Assembly (NCBI GenBank): GCA_038087015.1
Contig: JASBNA010000047.1
Location: forward strand, 186,001 to 250,000
Direction of reading: 5' to 3'
DNA: 64,000 bases
Source of the DNA: Cerrena zonata
Taxonomy: Eukaryota > Basidiomycota > Agaricomycetes > Polyporales > Cerrenaceae
Under the pieces are notes generated by a model that had not been told where the DNA came from, searched no databases, and worked only from the letters and a program-made list of their open reading frames with translations. A program made the translations under genes and the position numbers. Shown here one piece after another: positions 23,424 to 34,014 of this stretch. Each line of letters begins with the position of its first letter. Position 1 is the first letter of the stretch.

Positions 23424-25706
23424 ATGGGGAAAAGAAAGAATAGAAACTCCATGAGTGCTTTTGCAGAACCAAGTAATTATTTCAATGCTAATAATCAAAT
23501 TAATAAGTATCATCTTGATCATTCTACATTCGATTTAATGGATGTAGATCGATTTCATAATACTGATGGTAAAACGGTTTTTTCCTATGTCATGACTTGG
23601 ATTCTTATGATTCTTTCTTGGGTCTTATTGGGAGTTGATATGTATACTTGTCTTACGATTTTGGTATTCCATAAATGGTCTAATGATAGTTATAAACCTT
23701 ATGCTTATTCGGTAGCTAAATGGATTTTCACCGGTTGTATTATATTTGAATTTTGTTTACTTTTGTATCATTGGATTTGGGCAATTCATACTTATAGAAC
23801 AAGAAATATTGCCTTGGCTTACGTTAATAAGATTTGTCGCTTAATGTATGTGGTAAGATCTTATAATTATCATTGTTTATTTCATAAAATTGAACAAGAA
23901 AACTTTTTCGATTGGGCTTGTTTCCTAACTTATCATGAAATCGATAATGCTCCCCAAATTTTGTTGGCTGATACTCCAAGACAAGTTATTAATATCTTAA
24001 CCTTAAGATATTATGCCACTAATGGTGAAACTTCCAATGATATCGTTTCAAATATTAAAGATATTGCTGATACTAATATTATTTTAAGTATCGTTCTTTC
24101 CTTCATGTTGTTATCAGTGGCTATTTGGTCAATTTTCTTTTTCAAATTCGTATTTGGTATGCTCTTATACATTCCAGTTAAGGCTAAGTTAAGAAATAAG
24201 AAATTTAAATCATTGAAAAAATATTGTTGTACCGTGGTTAATGATAATGTTAGAACCTTGGTTTTCACTAATCATAAACCTAAAAATGAATTACTTGAAA
24301 AAGGTATTCTTGATCTTAAAGATATTAATGCCAATCCTTTATTATCTTCATCAACTACTAATTTATCTACTTATAACCCTGATCAAAATAAATCTTCCGT
24401 GGATGGATTTCCTTATAGAGGTATTCCTCATTCAGGTTCTTCTTCTTCTTTAGTTCCAAAAAATTACCTGGATGATAATCAATCTTATCGTTACAATGAT
24501 AATAAAAAATTATATAATATAGCTAAAAATGGCTCCTCAGTTAGAAATCCTTCTTATGAATCGTTACCTCTTGATAATTTGAAATCAAGAAATATCCCTT
24601 ATTCATCCTCTAATTTAAGAAATGTTTATTCAAATCCAAATAACTCATCGCATTCGTTGAAAAATCCATTTGATGATTTCAATAAATCTTTGGAAAACTT
24701 AACCCAACCTCCAAAAGCACAAACAACAACTAGAAAAGCTCCTCCTCCATTCGAACCTTCTAATGCATATCAACCAGTCAATCCTTTCCAGGATCCTAAT
24801 TGGCGTAATGATCCTTTCGAGCAACCTCAAGTTACAGCTCTCAAAAACAAAGCTTCAATGAACACAATCAATTCTAACACCTATACCATTGACGACTCAT
24901 CCTTCATGTCACAATCTAATCAACAACAAAGTAATCCCGTTTTACCCACTTCATTGGCCGAAACCAGGACGAACTCCCAATCATCCCTAACTTTCACGCA
25001 ACCTGCAGTTCCAGCTCCATCAATCCCAAGGTCTACGTCAGTGCCAGCCGACCAACAAGCTAATCCATTCGAGTATGTACCATATGTGTCTAATACCGTT
25101 CATAATTTCCCTGAAGCTCAACCACTGTATCAATATCAAGAGTTTGGACCAAGATCAACTTCAATTTCGTCTTCTGAATTTCAAGAATCAAGAGGTTTGC
25201 TTCCAAGAACTTCTTCTCAAGGATCTAATATTTATAATAGTGAAACTGAAATACCAAGATCTAATTCTCATACTTCAGAATTATCATATCCTTTAAGACC
25301 ATTAGAAGAAATCGATTCACCCATTCAAAGAGTTGCACCTTATGAAGCCCATGATTTAGATGACTCTTCTCCAATCACCCTTAAACAACTTGACAATCAA
25401 AGTGGTGAGAGAAATCTTAGATCAAATTCTGACGATTCTGATTCTGATGTTGATGATTTGATACATCCAACCACAGCTACAAATCATGTATTGACATCTA
25501 AAGAGTCCAAGTCTACTCTTAACTACGACAAGTTCACTGAAATGTCTTCCGCTCCTTATCCAATACCAGATTCAGAAGACGAGTCAGACCTGGACAATGA
25601 GGACTTGCAGGCACCTCCGGCTCCTTATCCTGTCAGAGGAGTTTCGATGTTCGCCGAAGATGAAGTTGATGACAAAGATAAACGTAAATTGAGTGATTTG
25701 AGATAA
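23424..25706 (+). CDS. KCH1: Kch1-type low-affinity potassium influx protein
   Basis: 760 residues from the ATG at 23424. Kch1/Kch2(Prm6) are plasma-membrane proteins for K+ influx that activates the Cch1-Mid1 calcium channel during pheromone response and ER stress. The conserved N-terminal membrane domain is obvious: FSYVMTWILMILSWVLLGVDMY (about 53-74), a second segment at about 93-118, the YNYHCLFHKIEQ and FFDWACFLTYHEIDNAPQIL blocks, and segments around 220-255. The remainder (about 300-760) is a disordered serine/proline/asparagine-rich cytosolic tail with acidic clusters, much longer than in baker's yeast. One CTG codon at 25590 falls in an ESD(L/S)DNED tract, suggesting CTG is read as serine. 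Confidence 0.85.
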   Translation: MGKRKNRNSMSAFAEPSNYFNANNQINKYHLDHSTFDLMDVDRFHNTDGKTVFSYVMTWILMILSWVLLGVDMYTCLTILVFHKWSNDSYKPYAYSVAKWIFTGCIIFEFCLLLYHWIWAIHTYRTRNIALAYVNKICRLMYVVRSYNYHCLFHKIEQENFFDWACFLTYHEIDNAPQILLADTPRQVINILTLRYYATNGETSNDIVSNIKDIADTNIILSIVLSFMLLSVAIWSIFFFKFVFGMLLYIPVKAKLRNKKFKSLKKYCCTVVNDNVRTLVFTNHKPKNELLEKGILDLKDINANPLLSSSTTNLSTYNPDQNKSSVDGFPYRGIPHSGSSSSLVPKNYLDDNQSYRYNDNKKLYNIAKNGSSVRNPSYESLPLDNLKSRNIPYSSSNLRNVYSNPNNSSHSLKNPFDDFNKSLENLTQPPKAQTTTRKAPPPFEPSNAYQPVNPFQDPNWRNDPFEQPQVTALKNKASMNTINSNTYTIDDSSFMSQSNQQQSNPVLPTSLAETRTNSQSSLTFTQPAVPAPSIPRSTSVPADQQANPFEYVPYVSNTVHNFPEAQPLYQYQEFGPRSTSISSSEFQESRGLLPRTSSQGSNIYNSETEIPRSNSHTSELSYPLRPLEEIDSPIQRVAPYEAHDLDDSSPITLKQLDNQSGERNLRSNSDDSDSDVDDLIHPTTATNHVLTSKESKSTLNYDKFTEMSSAPYPIPDSEDESDLDNEDLQAPPAPYPVRGVSMFAEDEVDDKDKRKLSDLR

Positions 25707-25923
25707 TCATTAGTTTTGCATCTTATATAACGTTTTATAGATAATTCCATCATTAATGCATCATGACCATTTACTCTTTCCTAGGATGTAGTTCAGAAAG
25801 CTTACAAAAGTTTTTGTATTCAAGTTTAATAAACATAGAATTGTAAGAAATATGTACAAGAAATATGGAACCAAAGTATGTGAAAGTTGGAAGTGAAAAG
25901 CCGCTTAATTATTGGATACACTC

Positions 25924-26264
25924 TTACGAGTTATTCTTTTTATTTGCTTCGTACTCCTTCTTTAATTTAGCTAATTCGTCATCAGCAATAGGAGGAATAG
26001 GAATGTCACTAAATTCATCTTTACTCAAAAAATTCCAAGTATAGCAGTAGATTGCAATAGGAATAGACCCAACAACAACCAAACCTACCATATTTTTCCA
26101 GAAATATGGTTCTCTAACCCTGATCAAAGCAGGACTCATTTGATAAGTATGAGGATTACGATAACGAGTGTGACCTTTTCTGCAGCGTGTTTTTGTTAGT
26201 ATATTTTAATCAAAATAATAGCCATGCCACTTTCAGACTATACATACGGAGGACCAATAACCAT
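25924..26264 (-). CDS. COA3: Coa3, cytochrome c oxidase assembly protein, two exons
   Basis: CDS is complement(join(25924..26179, 26248..26264)), giving 90 residues. The mitochondrial inner-membrane protein Coa3 binds newly made Cox1 and helps couple COX1 translation to complex IV assembly. Family features: [20 protein letters not shown] before one membrane segment (about residues 37-58), then the FSDIPIPPI motif and a charged tail. The downstream exon alone has an ATG (26139), but the conserved residues start upstream. A 17-nt first exon encoding MVIGPP joins across an intron with perfect signals and gives [20 protein letters not shown], matching the Coa3 N-terminus. Tandem with UTP18 upstream on the same strand. 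Confidence 0.93.
26180..26247 (-). other. Spliceosomal intron in COA3 (68 nt)
   Basis: On the minus strand: 5' site GTATGT at 26247-26242, branch point TACTAAC at 26201-26195 and 3' site CAG ending at 26180. It follows a 17-nt first exon. Confidence 0.95.
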
Positions 26265-26507
26265 TTTTGCTTGCTAGAAGTATATTTAAAAGGACAAATA
26301 TCAAAGCCTTTCCCATTTTAATGATATGATTTTACAAAAAAAAAGTAATGAAAAAAATGGAAACGGTTGTGACACGCCCTTTCTTAAAAGGTATAACCTC
26401 TGTTTTTGTTGCAATTTGTTGTAATTTTGCAAGCTACAAGTTTACTCTTAATGATTCCCTTGATGGTATATATATATATGTGATAGTTAATGATACATGA
26501 ATGCTTT

Positions 26508-28202
26508 TTAGTAGTGGTTTAATCTCCATAATGTGACTTTACCACCTTCATTACCAATAGCCAACATTTCGTTATTAGGAGAGAAAGCTGTAGCAGTGAC
26601 TCTTCCTAAAGGAGTTCCACTAGTTGGCCAGTTTGAATAGACGGTACCGGAAGGTAAGTGAACTAATCTTAATGCATCTCTTTTAGCTCTGGATGATATA
26701 CATAATAATTGACCATCAGGACTAAAAGTTAAGTTTGAAATAGAAGTGATTAAATTTTCAACTGTTTTGAAAGGTTTTGGAGATTTATCGTCAACGAAAG
26801 TATTACGATCGTAAAGATTGACCAAACCGTTATTGGAGGCGGTAGCTAACCAACGGTCATTAGGGCCTCCAAGTTTAATTTTCACTATTCCAACGGCACC
26901 ATCATCTTGCCATCTTCTTAATATTTTACCATGATGTTGGTTTTGTTTAATTTCCAAGTTGGCATTGGCATCTGGGTTTAATGAGTATTCCCAAATTTCA
27001 CCAGCTGTATTTATGATTATAATGGTTGATTCGTCTTTGGAAAATTCGAAGTCGATGATGTTACCTTCAATTTTAAATCCTTTGATGAATTGACCAGTTG
27101 ATCCATTCAATATATTACACCAGCCACTACTACCAGTTAAACCAATATAGGTACCCTTGCTAGAAATCTTAAAGTATTCCATAGATCTTTGGAATTGTTC
27201 TTGACCATACATTCTCGAAATTTTTTCAACGTCACCAGTATTTAAATCCCATTTTGTCATATAACGTCTTCTACCAGCAGCAAAAATCAAATTTTGATTG
27301 TGGTTATCCAAAGGAGAGAAATAACAGGTGGTGATTGGAGCGTTACGTAAATGTAATGAGGTTACCAAGTTATTGGCTTTCCCATCAATATGATAAATTC
27401 TTAAAGATCTATCAAATCCACCAGTTAATAATAAAGGATGAGATTGGTGAAATGATAAGGATTGTATACCAGATTTTGCCCTTTTCTGTTGATTTGCATC
27501 TGTTAATCTAGAAATAGATATTTTGTTAGGAGGTATTAACTTAGATTGTTTAGACATAATAAATTGTTGAGTACTTGACAAAATTTTCAAGATGGCATTA
27601 GTATCATTTTGCTTAGAATTCGACCCTTCATCATCGGACTGTATTTCATTATCAGAGTCAACTGTTTCACTTTCACTTCGTAACTTATCAACCCATTCTG
27701 GTTTTGGATATATTTTCTCAAATTGTGATCTTAACCTTATTATATACGATTTTCCAGAAATTGATGAATCATGCTCATGTTTTCTTAATTTCTTCAACCT
27801 ATCGGATGAAGTTAATGACACATTTAGTCTTTCATCGTCACTATCTTCCCATGCATTGTCTTCTTCCATTTCTGCTTCAGACTCTTCCCGATCAATCTCC
27901 ATCGCATCTTCGTCGTTTGTCTGTTGGTCTCCTGCATCATCAATAAAGAATAAATCGTTATCCTGTACGTTCTCTAAATCACTTTCATCTTCTTCTTCAT
28001 CTGTATCCTTGAAAAACTTATCTGAATCTCCTTGCTCTTGCTCATCTTCATCAGAAGAGTATTCATATAAATTTTCAACTTTTCTCAAATTGGTTTCAAA
28101 TCCTTCCAAATCACCGAAAACCAACTTTTCTAAAGCAATCTCTTCTTCGTCTTTTGGTGGTATCACAACATCATCACCGTTGAGGTTCTTAACTGTAGCC
28201 AT
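26508..28202 (-). CDS. UTP18: Utp18, SSU processome WD-repeat protein
   Basis: 564 residues (yeast Utp18 is 594). Nucleolar U3 snoRNP/SSU processome component for 18S rRNA maturation; it recruits Mtr4 and the exosome in yeast. The acidic N-terminal half (about 40-130) is followed by the Utp18 signature ISRLTDANQQKRAKSGIQSL and a WD40 propeller (about 240-564: LLTGGFDRSLRIYHI, FAAGRRRYMTKWDL, LATASNNGLVNLYD, LAIGNEGGKVTLWR). The upstream region carries ribosome-biogenesis-type motifs at 28259-28298. Confidence 0.92.
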   Translation of the reverse strand: MATVKNLNGDDVVIPPKDEEEIALEKLVFGDLEGFETNLRKVENLYEYSSDEDEQEQGDSDKFFKDTDEEEDESDLENVQDNDLFFIDDAGDQQTNDEDAMEIDREESEAEMEEDNAWEDSDDERLNVSLTSSDRLKKLRKHEHDSSISGKSYIIRLRSQFEKIYPKPEWVDKLRSESETVDSDNEIQSDDEGSNSKQNDTNAILKILSSTQQFIMSKQSKLIPPNKISISRLTDANQQKRAKSGIQSLSFHQSHPLLLTGGFDRSLRIYHIDGKANNLVTSLHLRNAPITTCYFSPLDNHNQNLIFAAGRRRYMTKWDLNTGDVEKISRMYGQEQFQRSMEYFKISSKGTYIGLTGSSGWCNILNGSTGQFIKGFKIEGNIIDFEFSKDESTIIIINTAGEIWEYSLNPDANANLEIKQNQHHGKILRRWQDDGAVGIVKIKLGGPNDRWLATASNNGLVNLYDRNTFVDDKSPKPFKTVENLITSISNLTFSPDGQLLCISSRAKRDALRLVHLPSGTVYSNWPTSGTPLGRVTATAFSPNNEMLAIGNEGGKVTLWRLNHY

Positions 28203-28650
28203 GATCCTTAGTTTGTCTTATCAAATCAAGTTGTTTTAAAGAACTTTTGATAACTTTCCTCATCTCGAGACTTAAAAAAAAAAAATTTTGAGCATCGCAT
28301 TATGTGCACGCCAATGATATTTTACAACCAAAACTTGTTACTCCAAATGTAGTTCAAGAGCTAAATATGAGTCAAGGTAGAAGTTAGGGTCAATTAATAG
28401 GTCTAATCATCATGATCATGAATGGTGGATGGTGGAGAGGCTACCGGTATATATAAAAGGGGAATTCAAGCATATATTGTTGAAATTTACGGAAAATAAG
28501 TTATGAAATGTTACAATTAAGATATACAAAGATGTTAATCTAAACTCTATGTAAGTGAAGAAGTTTATTTACATGGTTATTTCTTTACTGGTGTAAAAGA
28601 AAAAATGCAAGGAATAACTTTTTTTTTTGAATCTCTATTAATAATCCTAA
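28203..28650. other. Intergenic UTP18/LOS1
   Basis: 448 bases. Contains the UTP18 promoter elements and a TATATATAAAAG box near 28450. No gene seen. Confidence 0.55.
28259..28298 (-). promoter_or_regulatory. PAC/RRPE-like elements upstream of UTP18
   Basis: On the minus strand, GAGATGAG (28266-28259, one mismatch to PAC GCGATGAG), an AAAATTTTT RRPE-like block (28281-28289), and GCGATGC (28298-28292) lie 57-96 bp upstream of the ATG. PAC and RRPE mark ribosome-biogenesis genes in yeasts, which fits UTP18. Confidence 0.5.
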
Positions 28651-31629
28651 TTATTTCTTTAGTTCAGTTAAAAAATTAATGAAATACTTTTTGAATTCTC
28701 TTTGATCTAATTTAACCAAATTAGAACCTAAAGAATTGAGGGCATCTTGGCTCATACCCATATTATTTAAGTAATTGACTAAAAATGTCAAAAACTCTTG
28801 ATTTTGTTGTCGTTGTTCATAAGTTTTCAATAAAATTGATAATTCTAATGCGATGTTTCTGAATTCTGCATCTTTTAAATCGAATTCTGATTTGGAAAAT
28901 GGTAATTCAAATGATAATTTAACGGAAGTATCCATCAAAAATTCATCGATACCTTCGATAGGTGGTAAAGTATTACAGTATTTGTCTTTTGAATCATTTA
29001 ATTTTCCATTATTACCACCAATGACTGTGATCACATTAATTAATTGAGTAATAGCCAATTTACTAACGGAAGGTTGAGATAAATCATAAGCGTATTCAAC
29101 AAAACTTGTCAATATTCTTGGGAAATTTTGTTTATTAGTTTCAGTGATTAAAAGGGATGTTTGATTATTAATAATGATAACACTAATGAATGTCATGAAA
29201 GATTTTTTCAAATTATACTTATCACGAACTAAATCAGGATATTCATCATTAATATTTAATAATTCATAAATTTTATTAATAACTGGAGATAATAAATCAT
29301 TTAGTAATTGATAAATATTATCATTATTTTTAAATTGATGAATGATTTGACCAATAAAACTTAAAAAATCACTTAATTCATTAATTTTAAGATTTGGAGT
29401 AGCCATTATCAAACTAATTAATTTACTTAAGTGATTATTTGATTCATTTTGTAAAATTGGTAAAAATCTTGAAAATGAAAACCTTGAAGCTTCTCTAACA
29501 ATTTCAAATTTGTTAAAATTTTCTAAAGTAATTAAAACAACCTGAGATGCATTGTTGATTTTATTGATTAAATCTGGAGAAAGTTCGGTTTCGAATCCAC
29601 GGACAATTGTAGCAATTGCCATTAAGGAATGATGTGCTTGCAAATGAATTAAAGGATTAATTAATTTATCTTCACTGGTAATACAGTTTTGTAAATTATC
29701 AAATAATGGTTGAAAAATCAAATCAATCAATTTATAAGTTAACTCTTTATTATTAATAATAGTAATTAATAAACCGATTGATTCGAATAAATATAATTGA
29801 TTATTAAATTGCCCATTTTCAATAATTTCATCATCCTCATCTTTAGTTGGTAATTGGGCTTCAATAATTAACAATGGTTGAATTTTAATTAATAAATTCT
29901 CTAAAGTGATATCATCAATTAAAGGTTTAGTTTGTTTAATAAATTTAAAAAATAAATACCAAATTCTAATTCTAACTGCTTCTAAATTATTGAAAAGACC
30001 AAATTGATTGGTAAAACTTTCCAAAATTTTTAAAGAAACATCATTATTAATTGATCTTAAATTGTAAAAACGAACGACAATTTCATAATAAAAGGATTGA
30101 ATTTTTGGATGATTGATAATTAAAATTTTATCGTAGTTATCAATTAATCTGATTAAGAAATTTTGGAAAAGTTGATAAGGTTTTGAAGTATAAATTTCAT
30201 TTTTCGGTAAATTAATTAAATTATTTTTCAAAGATTCACCAAAATTATTTAATTCATAAAATCCTAATTCAATATTAATCCAATTATTTAAAGTGTCATT
30301 AGAGTTCGAAGGGTCATTATCAATATCGGAAAAATTTTTATTAAATAAGGATTGTTCAATAATCATTGGTAAAGTTTCAATATACAATTCAGGAGTTAAA
30401 ACAGCAATTGTATCTTGAAAAGTTTTTAATTTTGATCTAATTTCATTAAATTGTTCATCAATTTCGAAACCGTCATCATCAGGATCAAATTTCATTTTCA
30501 AGATAACTTTATTTAATAAAGTTGATAATAGATCAATTGAGATTAATTGATGAATTTTTTTACAAAGTAATAAATAGTTTTGAATAAAGGTGAAAACTTG
30601 TTGAGAAATATCATCATATTCATGACTTAAAAACTCTAAAATTAATGGCCATAATTTTAAAAAAATCAAATTGATATTATTGAATAAACTTGAGTCATTT
30701 TCTAAAGCGATTATTAATTCTATACCAATCTGGTTTGATAATTTTGATAAATTTTCAATAAACTCTAAATCATCATTATTATTATTTTTAATAGAATCAA
30801 TTATATTAGTTAAATCAAGTAAATTAATTAATTCAATTTTATTTGAAGGTTTCATTTTTTTAGAAATTAATTCTATTAAAGTAATACAACATTGATTTCT
30901 TTCATTTGGAAATTTTAAAAATTTCAAAATATTATTTAAATAGTCATTCGAAATAAACAAATTAATTTCCATCCATTCAATATATTGGCCAATAATTTTT
31001 AAAGTATTATTTAAAATATCATCATTAATTGAATCATTAAGTAAGATTTTATACCAACTTTCCACTAATTGATTCATATCATTTACTCTAATTGAATCCT
31101 TTAATAAATTATTACGATTTTGTAAGAAAGATGATCTTGAAATAAATTTATCACCAATTTCATAATGAATTGAAATTACAATTCTAGAATAATAATCTAA
31201 AATTAAAGGATTAGTAAAAGATTGACATAAACTTAATAAATCTTTCAAGAAATTTGGATATAATTCTAAATAAGTGTAGCAAAATAATGAAGCAAATAAA
31301 GTAGATAATTTATTCTTTAAGTAAGCAGCATCATTTAAATTATTTGAAATGATTGAATTTAATATTTGAAATAATGTATTTTTTAAATTGATCAATTCGT
31401 CATTATTTAATTTTGACATATTTTCTTCAATAACCTGATAAATGAAAAATTTTAATCCATCATTAATATCATTATTTTCCCTCGATTTTAATAAAATATC
31501 AATACATGATTTATAACCTTCTTCAGTAGATTTGATTTGATTAATGAATTCATAAGCTTGATTTTTCAAATTTGGATCAGCAGTACCACTTAAGGCAATC
31601 TCTACTGCTTGTTGAATTTGTTGATCCAT
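28651..31629 (-). CDS. LOS1: Los1, exportin-t (tRNA nuclear export)
   Basis: 992 residues from the ATG at 31627-31629 (MDQQIQQAVEIALSG); yeast Los1 is 1100. Karyopherin-beta exporter of tRNA from the nucleus with Ran-GTP. The N-terminal Xpo1-like segment shows QAYEFINQIKSTEEGYKSCI and the rest is an all-helical HEAT-repeat protein rich in Leu/Ile/Asn, with the exportin-t segment LQAHHSLMAIATIVRGFE at about 665-685. No frame problem in 3 kb of AT-rich coding sequence. Confidence 0.87.
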   Translation of the reverse strand: MDQQIQQAVEIALSGTADPNLKNQAYEFINQIKSTEEGYKSCIDILLKSRENNDINDGLKFFIYQVIEENMSKLNNDELINLKNTLFQILNSIISNNLNDAAYLKNKLSTLFASLFCYTYLELYPNFLKDLLSLCQSFTNPLILDYYSRIVISIHYEIGDKFISRSSFLQNRNNLLKDSIRVNDMNQLVESWYKILLNDSINDDILNNTLKIIGQYIEWMEINLFISNDYLNNILKFLKFPNERNQCCITLIELISKKMKPSNKIELINLLDLTNIIDSIKNNNNDDLEFIENLSKLSNQIGIELIIALENDSSLFNNINLIFLKLWPLILEFLSHEYDDISQQVFTFIQNYLLLCKKIHQLISIDLLSTLLNKVILKMKFDPDDDGFEIDEQFNEIRSKLKTFQDTIAVLTPELYIETLPMIIEQSLFNKNFSDIDNDPSNSNDTLNNWINIELGFYELNNFGESLKNNLINLPKNEIYTSKPYQLFQNFLIRLIDNYDKILIINHPKIQSFYYEIVVRFYNLRSINNDVSLKILESFTNQFGLFNNLEAVRIRIWYLFFKFIKQTKPLIDDITLENLLIKIQPLLIIEAQLPTKDEDDEIIENGQFNNQLYLFESIGLLITIINNKELTYKLIDLIFQPLFDNLQNCITSEDKLINPLIHLQAHHSLMAIATIVRGFETELSPDLINKINNASQVVLITLENFNKFEIVREASRFSFSRFLPILQNESNNHLSKLISLIMATPNLKINELSDFLSFIGQIIHQFKNNDNIYQLLNDLLSPVINKIYELLNINDEYPDLVRDKYNLKKSFMTFISVIIINNQTSLLITETNKQNFPRILTSFVEYAYDLSQPSVSKLAITQLINVITVIGGNNGKLNDSKDKYCNTLPPIEGIDEFLMDTSVKLSFELPFSKSEFDLKDAEFRNIALELSILLKTYEQRQQNQEFLTFLVNYLNNMGMSQDALNSLGSNLVKLDQREFKKYFINFLTELKK

Positions 31630-32305
31630 AAAAAAAAATATTAACAATCAATTATGAGTCAAGGTATGAGTATAAAAATTGCAAAAAAAATAGCCGTTAG
31701 GAATAACACCTAAAATAATCAACGGACTTCGAAGGAAAGTAGAAAAAAATAATGCAAATGACTAAATTACAAGGTTTAAGAGCACCCCTTTGGTAAATGG
31801 ATAGCTGATTATATTACAACTGGATGTAAAAGATATGATACCGTTGTGGAAAGAAAAATGAAAATTTTTTATTTTGATTTGGTAGTGTACAGATATCTCG
31901 AAAAATATTGGTGTATGGGTGTTCTTTAAAAGATGTACGGGTGATGTTGAACGAGAATCGAAAACAGAAATATGTACGGGTGTCAATTTGTGGCGGTTAC
32001 AGCACAAAAAGTACAGGTAACACTAAGAAGCGGCGGCTATCTATACCTCGAGGTGACCAACTAAAGCTGGAGTAATTGAGCTTGTGAAGGTATATCGTAC
32101 AGTTGGGGCTTTCAAGGTCGGGTGGTAATGATAAGAGATTTGAGAATGAACTGGTAAAGAGATAGACTGGCAAAAAGATGAATTGATAAAGAGACGAATA
32201 GATAGACAAACACTGGAGGCGAAATCAAGTGAGTTGAGTATTTTGAAACAAAAAGACTGGAGGTGCGCACGACATCAAAAGTGGTACATCCGTACATTCT
32301 GGTGG

Positions 32306-32315
32306 ATCACGTGAT
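32306..32315. promoter_or_regulatory. ATCACGTGAT palindrome (E-box)
   Basis: Perfect palindrome with CACGTG core, about 0.7 kb upstream of LOS1. Confidence 0.4.
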
Positions 32316-32428
32316 TATCGTTTCTTGAAAAAAGGGTTTAAACTCACGTAAACGCCCCGAGGGAAAAAATATAGCGAGAATCTGAGAAAAAAAAAATAAA
32401 AAAATAATGAGTAAATACAAAAAAGAAA

Positions 32429-32530
32429 AATAAGTGAATAACTCAAAAATAAGTGAATAACTCAAAAATAAGTAAATAACTCAAAAAAAATAAATGAATA
32501 ACTCAAAAAAATAAAAGAATAACTCAAAAA
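32429..32530. repeat. 19-bp A-rich tandem repeat, about 5 copies
   Basis: Unit AATAAGTGAATAACTCAAA, with the first copies near-perfect and later ones drifting to AATAAATGAATAACTCAA forms. Confidence 0.85.
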
Positions 32531-34014
32531 AAAAATCAAATATAATAAAAATGAACCACATAAAACAAAACGAACAATTGAGCCAAAATATCATGAAAGA
32601 AAAAAATGTAAAAATAAAAATAAAATACACACAACCACAAACCCAAATGTGTATATTTGTACCTGCTGCGAGAAAGGAAAAATGTCCAAGCCCACAGTAT
32701 GGAGAGCATCGGCATGAGATTGATACATGACTTCAAACGCAGGATTGGGAAAGTCAATGACTTCAAAGTAACATCACCACAGCAATCAATATGAGATTTA
32801 TGAATAAATGTTGTTAAGCAAATAGGCTGGCAGCAGATACGCATTAGCAAAGCTTAAACAAGGAATAATGTGAGGCTAAACCAGTTCTGGTAGTTACCGA
32901 GCCAAATAACAAGAGAACAAAGAAGCATAAATCAACTCAAAAATAACAAACAAAAAGAAAATAGGTCGGTACTGTATCGGGGGTAGATTAGCAGTTGGCA
33001 GCAATAGCGAGTAGGCATTTCCAGAGGAGAGAATTGGTAAGCGAGTAGTGTTTAAACAGAGTGCTAAGTACAGTTAGTATACCGGCTCAAACAATACAAG
33101 GAGTAGTTGGAATATCGAGTCGGAGCAATTAGCATCAGATCATGTAGGAGCCACGTAGCAGCGCATCGGAACAATAGGATAATCCGACCACCCACTGGAT
33201 CTGGCCAGAGATTATTGGAAGATCCAAATAGGGGTGGGTAAGTGGCATTTTGGCTACAGGGTTCTTACGAGCTTAAATGGCTTACATGTAAGATGTTGGA
33301 AAAATAAAACAAAAAAAGAAATGAAGGAAAAAAGAAAAGCAAAACGAAGTTTAAACCAAAAAAATAAAAACCGTTGGCAAAGGGTTTTTCACAAAAGGTA
33401 AAAGATCATCACAGCCATCTTGCAATATTGCTAGGTTATGCTATTAAGTAGCTGACAAGAATTGTTGATACAGTTACGAATGAATATCAGTTATTCGTTT
33501 CAATTTGGTTCGTTTGTAACCTTAATAATGTTTATTTTATTTTATTTTATTTTATTTTTTTTTTTGCTTTATTTTGTTGTTGTTGATTTTCCATGTCATA
33601 ATTTTCCCTTATTATTTTGGTTTGACAGGTTAACGCGCGGCTCGGGTTTCGCATTTGCCTAATATCGCCCAGAGATTGTCAAGTAACGAAATAGGCGATT
33701 TGGCCAACTTGAATTGTTGTTCTATTGTTTTACAGAAGAGGACAATAGAGTTATACCGATGGCTATAAAATCTTAGGGTTAAGGGTGGTGTATACAGAGC
33801 TTTTAGTAGTTGCACATTATACGTATACCAGATTAACGTAGGTACCTCAACGTTTCAATTGATAATTTTGTTTGTGCTTTGTTAAGTGAGGGTACCAGCT
33901 ACCCTTAGGGAATGAATACGGCACTTGATGAATTTGATATCATGTTGGGCATTTGGGAACAAAATAGAAGGCTTATCAAAATGTATATTTATTATGTAAT
34001 AGGGAAACCCCCGA

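Larger units (their letters stand above)
31630..34014. other. 2.4 kb intergenic region, no gene seen
   Basis: Between the LOS1 start and the MCY1 stop, far longer than the usual gaps here. Short ORFs look non-coding. Contents: an ATCACGTGAT palindrome (32306-32315), a 19-bp A-rich tandem repeat (32429-32530), a TACTAAC word on the minus strand (33082-33076) followed by TTAG without a matching 5' site, and an (ATTTT)n run (33534-33556). It could host a non-coding RNA or a long regulated LOS1 promoter, but I recognise no snRNA, RNase P or SRP signature. Confidence 0.5.

Noticed and set aside
32536..32850. A 104-codon minus-strand ORF
   Set aside because: Biased Phe/Tyr/Leu composition from A-rich DNA, overlapping a repeat, with no family resemblance.
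33076..33082. Minus-strand TACTAAC with downstream TTAG in the LOS1/MCY1 gap
   Set aside because: No consensus 5' splice site at a sensible distance and no coding sequence on either side.
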